A model generated the notes under the pieces. The model did not search any database. It worked only from the letters and a program-made list of their open reading frames with translations, and was not told the origin of the DNA. A stretch of 64,000 nt of DNA from Akebia trifoliata (taxonomy: Eukaryota; Streptophyta; Magnoliopsida; Ranunculales; Lardizabalaceae): the NCBI GenBank assembly GCA_017979445.1, contig CM030711.1, forward strand, positions 5,177,221 to 5,241,220, read 5' to 3'. This document shows positions 55,641 to 64,000 of this stretch, piece after piece. How positions within the stretch are numbered: the first letter of the stretch is position 1; every line of letters begins with the position of its first letter. The translations under genes were made by a program, and so were the position numbers.

Positions 55641-55943
55641 CCTAATTATGAGTAATAGTTGGTATTCTTTATTTTTATTTTTTAAATAAATTTCAAATTA
55701 CATTGAGAGACCATTAGTTGAGCTATTCATCCTATATCACTATATCGACTAACCCTGATCAGTCATTATCGATTGACCTCACACACTAGATCTAATTAAG
55801 ACCCGAGTGTCGTTACCTTGAGGTCACGAATGGGTTGTCCCCCTCTTACGCACCAAACATTCACAAATATGAAATAATTGCATTTAATGTCTTTTTCATT
55901 AATAAAAAATGACTTTGAAAATGGTATTTCATTTTTTATAAAG

Positions 55944-56617
55944 AAAGTTGCTATTGGCATCACAACTTTTATTTACTACACCCAATCTCTTAAATAATTT
56001 GTCACATTCCAATTAAAGATTAAAGCAGACTTTTCAAACATTACGAAAGGTTTGACTCAAATTATAATCTCAACATTATGACACTCATTCAAACAATTTC
56101 AGTAGTTGTTTACGATTATGATTGCTCATACAAAATCCTAAACCCAAAAATAGAAATCTAGCCAAAAAAAAAAAAAAAAAAGGAGAAGGAAACAAGAAAA
56201 GAAAAGATGAGAGAGCTTCTATTGGCACTCCAACATTTTTTTATCCTCAACCATTCACTTCTTTGAGTGAACCTCCATTTCGTGCTTTGAATATGACGAA
56301 CTTCCGATTTCGGTTATTCATTTTAATTCCCAAAACATGCTTTTACTGTGAATTCATAACTTTTATAATCTACAAATTCGTTGATAAAATACCAACGATT
56401 TTGCCTTATCAACTATCTGGCTGATAATTTATCAACGAATTCGTTGATTATAAAAGTGACAAATTCACTGAAAAAGTATTTTTTGGGTATTAAAATGAAC
56501 AGTGTACCAAAATCAGAATTTGGACATAAGTTGCGCACGTTTTAGAAAAAATACCCATTTCTTTTCTTTATTTTTAATTGAATTGTAATAAGCAAAAGTT
56601 GGGGTGCCAATAACAGC
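55944..56617. mobile_element. TATTGGCACC-family composite with nested MITE
   Basis: TTGCTATTGGCATCACAAC (55,946), TTCTATTGGCACTCCAAC (56,217) and the inverse GTTGGGGTGCCAATAACAGC (56,598) mark three family ends. Inside, 56,288-56,520 is a separate fold-back with ACAAATTCGTTGATAAAAT and the complementary arm ATTTATCAACGAATTCGTTG, and outer CATTTTAAT/ATTAAAATGAACA like the MITE at 6786. Confidence 0.65.
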
Positions 56618-56675
56618 ACTATTTATTCCTACCAAGTCATACTACTCATTTTTAGGACTAATTTGGAAGGAATAA

Positions 56676-56785
56676 TGATAAACTGACTCCCCATCGTTAT
56701 TTATACCAATATGTGCAGTTGTGTATCCCGAGGAAAAAATTTATGATTCAATGCACATGCCATGCTAGGACACTGGGGGGGTTGG
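56676..56785 (+). mobile_element. Partial GTGTATCCCGA-core MITE
   Basis: GTGTATCCCGAGGAAAAAA, then TTTATGATTCAATGCACATG and CCATGCTAGGACAC match the conserved core of the family; the left arm is reduced to AACTGACTCCCC. Confidence 0.5.
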
Positions 56786-59512
56786 AAGACGGAGTCGGAG
56801 TTACAACTCTTATCACTAAAGTCCAACCCATTATTTGGATGGTGAAGTTTTAGGAGTTGCAACCCTCAGAACTTTATGCAAATCCGATCATGACCTAAAT
56901 CTAATAACTTATAGTAAGAACAAGGGATCTTACCTCTATCAATCAGAAAGATATATTTCAAATTTAAAATTTGTCTATTTAGAATTGAGTTTACTCTTTT
57001 CTTCCACTTAATTTAATATTTAATTCATTTAATTTTATTTACTTTTATTCTTTATTTCTATTTTATTTTTATTCCCTTCCATCATTCCATAAGTCCTATG
57101 CTCCAACTCCCAATTTTGGTGGAGTTGTAAGTCCCACTCAGAGTATCACAGTTGCAACACCACCCGGGACATGGTCCAACCACCCAGTTCATGCAAATGA
57201 ACTATGCCCAAACCAGGCAGGGCAGTCCTGCATGGGCCACTTGCACCGCCCAAGCCATTTTGTGATGGCCGATGTCAATATTACATGCTGGGCAACTTAT
57301 GATGACTCCAATTTTAACTCTCATGGACGGTAAAACAAGTTAGAATTCATTTTGCACCATTGTGCTAACCCTCAAATACTTCATATATCCAAGGATTCCC
57401 TTACTTGTCTAGGTTGATTAATTTATCAATTATGAAGAGGACGATGATGGTGGCATCTACGAAACATCGTTTGCAATGTTTCGTGATGCCTCATGGACAC
57501 AACTTGCGTTCACATTGCTCATTAGGTCCTTGAATTATGGAAGGCCATCACCATTATGGAGGAAGTGTCTATATGGCTGGATTTCCGTAGTGTGGAAAAT
57601 CCCTAACCACACACTTTAAACTCATTATGTGGTCCATTGGGGGCAGAAGTTCCAAAAAATGGTGGGCCCTTGTGTCTGTGGTCCTTAGAAAGATGAATAG
57701 GTATGAAAAAGTGTGCCCATGGATTTAATTAAAAAAAAGGTGCTTCTATATAATACCTAATTTGTCCAATGTTCCTCTTTGAGATGGGAAGTCTTAAGCT
57801 TTATGAGTTGCTATGTGTTTTTGTGTGTGTTGGGGACACAAAGTAAACCTAACCCGTGCTGGCTAGGTGTATTGGCACTGCCAAACAACGCACTACAAGC
57901 TGTCTAGTTCTCTAATTTAAGAAACCCAACACCCCCAGCTACATGAGTAATTCTAGATGATCTATATTTAAATGTAAAATCCATGTCCTTATCTTAGAGG
58001 ATCCTAATTCAAATTCTGACCTAGTTTAAGCAATCTTAGTTTAGGTTTGTCAAATTTTCATTGAAAATTTTCATCATACTCCTAATTTTTAGTGAAATTA
58101 GATTATTAGTACTAACCGATGATTAGACTCTTTTAGAATTTGTTGTATGGGGCAGCATTGTTTTTAACAAAAGTGCTTATAAATAATCACATCCTTTTGA
58201 ATCATTTGTAGCTATAAGTATAGTGATTGCGAAATTGATGATTAATGACATTTTCTAAGAAGTGCTTTTTTGGAGTTTGGAGAAGTATGTGGGGGCACTT
58301 GGTGAAAAAAAAAATCTTCCTTAGATATTTTAGTAATTATATATAAAAAAATAAAAATAAAAAAATTGGAGATTACCCTCATTAACCCAAAACCTCTTGA
58401 AACTCTCTTAGGGTCTTTAGTCAATAACTAAAAAAATATACCAAGAAAATTTCATTGAAAAAAAAAAAAAAAATTATGTTTCATCCGAATTCTTGCAAAT
58501 TTAGAATTTAGAAGTTGATTTGGGCAGCTTTTGCTTTTATTTTATTTTTGATTTTTGATTTTTTCAAGAAGAGGAATTCAAACGCACACCGCACAATTAT
58601 TTCAAACACTGTACCAAAAACTATCTTTTCAAATAGGTCAAGCCACAGCCCAACCATATTAAAATTGTTTTGACCAATTTAATTATTAATTAAATAAAGA
58701 AAAAATTGATAGGAAGATCAAATGGAGGTGTCCAATATGGATTTTTCCAACATAGTGGAAACTTTTTTCATTCAAAAGCATATAACTTTGGAATCCATGC
58801 AACTCCATATTGGAGATCTGGTTATTAAAAAAATATTCAATTTCCTTCTGTCGCGCCAAAAAAGTTCAAGCCAAATTGGGAAGGACCAAATATATCCAAT
58901 GGAAAGAAATAAGTTTGTAAGTTTAGAGGGACAACTTCACTCATGCATATTATGCTTCAGGTGATGTTAAAGACACCGTGTATTAATAAGGGCGATCCGA
59001 ATAATTGAAAATTTATGATTTGTTTTTAAAAAAATTTACCCTTATTAGGCCACCCAATGATTTTTACTTGATTCCCCCTCTTCCTCATTTCTTCCTCCAT
59101 CAGATTTGATTCAAGGTGATGAAGACTTTTCCCGCAAAAACAATTTCAACCAACTCCGACAATATAGTCCCACGACCATCTCATTCTCTCCTCTCTCTCA
59201 TCACTCCTCATCCATCCTTCTTATATTCTCTTTCATTAGTATGTTGAAAATTCTAACCTAAGATAAAAAAAAATGAAAGAAATGGTAGATGGAGTTGGAA
59301 CTTCAAATCCTTCACCCCAAAAAATGGAAAATCTCATCCAACCACACTCTTGATATGTAGTGGGTCAAAAATGAGGAAGAATGTTGCATTTTTTTTTAGG
59401 AACTGCAAAGGTGGTGATTCTGGTAGAGGAGGGAAGCCAATCTATTCAAATCAAAAAAGAAAATGGAGTGCTTTCATCTACTGGGGCACCCTTAATCACG
59501 AAAACAGATTTG
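56786..59512. other. Spacer, diverged copy of 46,300-48,900
   Basis: No gene. The best conserved stretches are 57,290-57,330 and 57,750-57,960 (CCCAACACCCCCAGCTACAT). These may reflect an old promoter or non-coding segment. Confidence 0.45.
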
Positions 59513-59600
59513 TTGGGGTGCCTTTTGTACAAGGGTTGCCCGAATGAATAATTGGGGTGCCTTTTGTACAAGGGTTGCCCGAATGAATAATTGGGGTGCC
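59513..59600 (+). repeat. 39-bp tandem repeat, 2.3 copies
   Basis: TTGGGGTGCCTTTTGTACAA starts at 59,513 and 59,552, and its first 10 bases again at 59,591. The two full units are identical. Confidence 0.9.
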
Positions 59601-61078
59601 TTTAACGTCACCCTTATGTTTCACTTTTATAAAATATTTTTTCAAAGATAAATTTGTATACTTCCACATAGGATTTAAAAGGAAGGGTGATTTGAACTTT
59701 TCAAGTAGTAGTAAAATCTTTTACTAATTACAACCCATTCAATTATTTTCTTTATTTTTATTGGAATGTTAAAAGTAAAAGTTGGGGTGTCTATAGCAAC
59801 TATCTAAATTAATTAACTCCTTAACGCGTTAGGTCATTACATCTCAATTAGGGTTCCCACCTATGTTTTCCTCCTGAACATGTGTATGAATGAAATGAAA
59901 CGCCAACTCAAGGAGCCTATGCTCTACGAGTTTGGTCACAATATGACCCAACCTACTATTCATCGATTGGTTATAAAGAAACTTTTCACCATGTCTTATA
60001 GCTCATAGTAACCCGTGTGGTCTAGTTTGATTAATGTTAATTTGAAATAAGGGTGTGTTTGGAAATGGTAGTTAGTCGGTCTAGGAATAGGAGTAGGAGT
60101 TGCACTTGGAGTTGTTGGAATTGACTCCTTAAATAAACTCCAACATTTGGTTTCCTGCAAGAATTGAGTATACGAATTGTATATAATTTCAACCTCAATG
60201 TATGGTAGCAATCTCAGAGATGGAATTGGTTAGTTTACACATATAAATTATACTCCTAACGAGTAGTAAATAATTTCTTGAAAAAAGATTCATTATTAAT
60301 CTATAAAATATTGGAACACTATAAAATAAATAAAAAATTACTATAAAAAAAAGGGTTAAATATTTTAATATTTATAAAAAAAATTATTTTTTCAAAAATT
60401 ATCAAATATGTATTAAGTGGACAATCTAGAGTTTTTGTAACTTGCTGAGCTGTCCAACATTTTAATGTGTTAAAATATATTATTTTACCAAAAATGCCCT
60501 TTGAATATTTAAAACATTGGACTGTCCAGCATTTTAATAGCTTGTTTTAACAATCCAACAATTTAAACTCTATTTAAAGTATCGGACAATCAACGAGTTA
60601 CTAAAATGTTGGACTGTCCAATGACTTAATTCTTTTTTGATAATTTATTTATAAATATTAAAATATTTAACCTTGTTTTAATAATTTTCCTAAAAAAAAA
60701 ATCAATGAACTTTAGTACTGGAAGAATTATATGCTAACTTCCAACCCTTCTCTTGTTAGCCCATCTTGCTTAATTGAATTAAACTAGGAATTTAATTCCA
60801 ATTGCCGGAAATTTGATTCCTTCACTATTATTTATAAATAAATAAAAACAAATATAAAAATAAAAACCTGAAAAAAAGGCATTGTTACCATTATTTAAGC
60901 TTTGACCATATCTTGCTATTTTTAACCATAGAGTTTTTATTTCAGTAATATTTTAATTGATAATATACATTGCTTTATAGGTATAAACCTTGGACAGTTC
61001 TGTAAATAATTATGAATAAATAAAACTTAAACCTAAAAAAAATTTCCTTAAAAATAGGGTACAAAAACTTAAAATACT

Positions 61079-61462
61079 AGAGCAACTCCTACACACCTAT
61101 ACCCATCAGCTCCAACTGCCAACATGGGTAATGGAGTCTGAAATTTTCAACTCCGACGCATGACCCATCCCTCACCATATTTTGGGTCTAGACATTTCGA
61201 TACCAAAAAAAAGGTACTCCCACTTGGTTACCAATCTTTTTGGAGGGAAAAAATTCAGGCAATAATATTGAAAAAAGTTAATTTCACAAAATTTTAAATC
61301 TGAATTGAATTAAAAAATTATTAAACAATTTAAGGGTAACACTTATGAATAGCACGTTTGCAGTGCTAGTGCATATCACATGGATACCCATAATTACTAC
61401 CCACAATATCTAAAAGACTCATTTATGGTTATGGGTAATGGGATCTGCGTTGGAGATGCTCT
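61079..61462. mobile_element. Nested MITE with AGAGCATCTCC-type ends
   Basis: Left AGAGCAACTCCTACACACC and right GCGTTGGAGATGCTCT are imperfect inverted repeats; sub-terminal TATACCCAT and ATGGGTAAT also recur inverted. This type of end is widespread among plant MITEs. Confidence 0.6.
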
Positions 61463-61509
61463 TAAGATCAGTTGGTTATGGGGAAGAGATCAAAACCCAA
61501 AATAGATTT

Positions 61510-61511
61510 TT

Positions 61512-61558
<47 letters not shown>
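61510..61558 (+). repeat. GA dinucleotide microsatellite
   Basis: About 24 GA repeats with one AA interruption. Confidence 0.95.
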
Positions 61559-61560
<2 letters not shown>

Positions 61561-61859
61561 AAACGATGAAATTAATTTTTTCCACCAGTTTGCTGGCCTT
61601 AGAGTTGAATTGACTTTGGTCTAGTCTTTTAATGTCGGGCTAGGTCTTCTATATCCAAGTGGAGTTGAATTGACTTCGGAGAGTGTATTTTGGGTGGGAG
61701 TCGTAACTCCCACCTGTAGGGCTGGGAATCGTAACTCCCTTAAAAATAGGTGTTGAGGGAGTATGCGGATTTGCAAATCCAAGAAACTGGTGAACCAAAC
61801 AACACCTTGGGATTTAATGTCGGAGTTCCAACTCCAACTCTCACCAACTATTGCCCTAA

Positions 61860-62840
61860 ACCAACTTTGCTTGATGATCACAGCCCTCATGTACAAGTCA
61901 TGTCTACCACTAAGCTTTCATTATGAAGACTGCAACCTGGGCAGGTTGGAGGGTAAACCTAAGCTCAATCCAAGTTGTAGAAACCTCAACCCGACCATCA
62001 AGCTTGAGCTCATTAACCTGACCTAAACTCTTGATTAAGCTTCTAAAATCAGGTTGAGCTTGAGTTAACCTGAATTAGGTAACTTTCAACGGGTTGGATT
62101 CTTCATCTTCAAGAATTTGTATTATTATACATAAACATATATTAGCAATCGATTTAAAAATAAATAAATAAATAAACAAAAAGAAATGTTTCATTAATTT
62201 TACAAATATATGTAGGAAGAGATAACGCAAAAATATTAAAATTAAATAAAAATATTTATATGTTACATACATAGCATTGGGTTCACATTGAGTTGAGTTG
62301 CCTGAACTCTCAACCCAAATTGATTTCGGGTTGAGATATTCAAGTCCATGCTCAACTCATCTTCTACATAACTCAACCCAGGCTCGCCCATTGATTGGGT
62401 TGAGATCGGGGTAGCCCGCCCAAGTTGCAGCTCTATTCATTAGTGCTTGATTAAGGGTCAGCAGTAATGATTTCCACATTTTTTGAGAGCCAACCCTTTT
62501 AATGACATTCCATATAATGTAAATAAGTAAATAAATATGGTGTTTGGAGTGTTGATAATCATTTTATTTTTTTAATGAATATGATCCTTTTTATTTCTTC
62601 TTCTATGAAGAAGCTTTTCGATTTAGACTTCTGCTCCAATGAGGAAAATCTTCAAACTCTAAAGTGATTATTAGGAGATGGAGAGTGATTGATTACGGTA
62701 GAAATCAAAAGTTGGCTTTTGATGGAAATTCATTCACAGCTTCTTCTCCCTACTTCTTATTCTTTATGTTCCTTTTTAGTTTTAGAATCATTTTCTTTTC
62801 CTTTTGTTGTGTGCATGGATGCCCATTTATAATTCCATTC
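61860..62840. other. Spacer, counterpart of 49,185-49,530 and 53,440-53,520
   Basis: No gene. 62,020-62,440 has many GGTTGAGCTTGAG / CTCAACCC words on alternate strands (for example 62,050 and 62,345), probably a degenerate fold-back. Confidence 0.4.
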
Positions 62841-63058
62841 GGGTTGGAATTTGTAGACTCATGAAAAGTGAACTCATAAGTTCATGCACAATCCTGACCA
62901 TGTATATGTGAGATCTAACAGTTGAGATTTATCTTACAGATCTGTAAAATATTCTCAAGATATATCATTGATCTCAATTGTTAGATTTCAAATATGCATG
63001 ATTGAGATTGTGTGTGAAAATATGAATTCATTTTTCACGAGTCTATCGGTTCCGGACC
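62841..63058. mobile_element. Fold-back MITE, relative of 36,023-36,252
   Basis: GTAGACTCATGAAAAGTGAA ... GATCTAACAGTTGAGAT pairs with the inverse ATCTCAATTGTTAGAT ... TTCATTTTTCACGAGTCTA. Outer ends GGGTTGGAAT and GGTTCCGGACCC recall GGGTTGGGATCC. Confidence 0.7.
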
Positions 63059-63821
63059 CATTTCATTAATAGGAGTGTTTAAAAAGTTAGTGCATCAAAA
63101 TGTAAGCTTTCTTTCTTTTCTTAAAGCAAGTGGGTCATCTCTTTTATTTAAGTTTTATTTATTCTAGAACAAGTTTGCATCAATTTGGAACTACTTAATT
63201 TTATTCTTATCTAACATTCCTAATTAGAAGGAGTACATATACAAGGAAGATCAAAATGTACATGCACGCATATAATTAATAGAAGAACATCCTTAGTTAA
63301 ATCAACAAAGTAGCAAAATTCTTTGGTTCTGACCACAAATTTTTAGTATGAATCTTTATTGATGATGATAATTGTATTCTTATTCATGATAGAATATTTG
63401 AATTTAGGTTACAAACAATTTTATTTTACTAGCTAGTCATACCATGGTGCATTCAATTCTAATAAACAAAAATAGAAATTCAATCGACCAGTGGTCGACA
63501 TATTAATTGGTTTGAAATCATTCAGTAATATTGACTTCTCGAGTGATTTAGACATACCGATATTTTCGAACTATGTTGTCCCCTTGATGTTTCTCCAAAA
63601 AAAAAAAAACGTCATCTTTAAATTCTTCTAGTAATTTTGTTTTTGACCTACTAGATTTGCTAATTCAATCTATCATCTTTAACCTCTTTCCAAAAATTCC
63701 TTAATTTTCTATCGAAGAATCCATTATCTTTGATATTACCAAAAATCCCATACTAATCTCAAGATTTGAAGGTTCAAAGAGAGACAATCTTGAGGTTGAA
63801 GACAATGATAAAAGAGTTGAA

Positions 63822-64000
63822 TCGTGCTGGAGTGACTTCCATCTAATATCTCATATAGCACTTGTTGACATGAAAGTGGATAAGAATCATAAATGCTTTT
63901 TCACTCCTATCTCGATGAAAAGCATCTATGATTCTCATTCTATTTCATGTCAAGAAGTACAATATGAGGTTCCAAATCGAGGTCACTTCAGTATTATTCT
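63822..64000. mobile_element. Fold-back MITE, TCGTGCTAGAGTGACT family, copy 2 (reaches window end)
   Basis: TCGTGCTGGAGTGACTTCC ... GACATGAAAGTGGATAAG left and CATTCTATTTCATGTC ... GAGGTCACTTCAGTATTAT right; same order as 38,807-38,990. Confidence 0.75.

Larger units (their letters stand above)
60051..61856. mobile_element. 1.8-kb TAA-flanked insertion (PIF/Harbinger-like, non-autonomous)
   Basis: The duplicate sequence at 49,163-49,185 reads AATTTCAAATAAACCAACTT without interruption. Here the same sequence is split by 1,806 bp, with TAA on both sides (60,048-60,050 and 61,857-61,859). The ends are GGGTGTGTTTGG and TATTGCCC; only the first bases are inverted. Both ends are enriched in GGAGTT and AACTCC words. 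No transposase frame seen. It contains a nested MITE and a GA microsatellite. Confidence 0.75.
55645..63500. repeat. Old tandem duplication, second half
   Basis: Parallel blocks to 45,290-55,100 in the same order and orientation. It lacks the copia element and the 48.3-kb MITE, and has its own insertions at 55,944-56,617 and 60,051-61,856. Confidence 0.7.

Overview
This is a window of plant nuclear DNA, AT-rich, with long spacers full of MITE-like fold-backs, retroelement debris and simple repeats. The genes point to an angiosperm: intronless CAF1-type deadenylase genes, a five-exon Aux/IAA gene, a Ty1/copia element, LINE ends with plant-type RNase H tails and a tRNA-derived SINE. A eudicot is most likely, but the sequence alone does not fix the species. 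All calls come from reading the sequence; no database search was run.

Region 1 (1-26.6 kb) is a tandem segmental duplication of about 13 kb. Each unit holds three minus-strand CAF1-like genes about 5 kb apart and ends in one captured exon of an F-box/LRR-type gene. Unit A has two intact copies (170-1105, 5414-6343) and one broken by two indels (10264-11157). Unit B has one copy with a 1-nt frameshift (14022-14950), one nearly full-length copy lacking its last four residues (18231-19148) and one reduced to its N-terminus by a 627-bp deletion (23646-23918). The array therefore shows gene birth and decay side by side. Upstream of copy 1 lies an 830-bp nested fold-back flanked by a direct duplication of about 180 bp; unit B lacks both, so the event came after the unit duplication.

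Region 2 (26.6-33.2 kb) is single copy. It has two more copies of the fold-back arm, a decayed fragment that resembles plastid DNA, and a complete Aux/IAA repressor gene on the minus strand. The reconstructed splicing gives 253 residues with domains I to IV. Intron 2 carries nested MITE and LINE remnants. The promoter has a TATA box, a G-box and a TGACGTCA palindrome.

Region 3 (33.2-45.3 kb) has no convincing gene. It holds a LINE 3' end, a roughly 243-bp sequence in three tandem copies, several fold-back MITEs, a TTA-flanked Tourist-like element with an unusual GC-rich triplet interior, and tRNA-derived SINEs.

Region 4 (45.3-64 kb) is an older, strongly diverged tandem duplication of about 10 kb without recognisable genes. 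Its halves carry different insertions: a deleted Ty1/copia element (49.6-53.4 kb) in the first and a 1.8-kb TAA-flanked element (60.05-61.86 kb) in the second, whose empty site is preserved in the first half.
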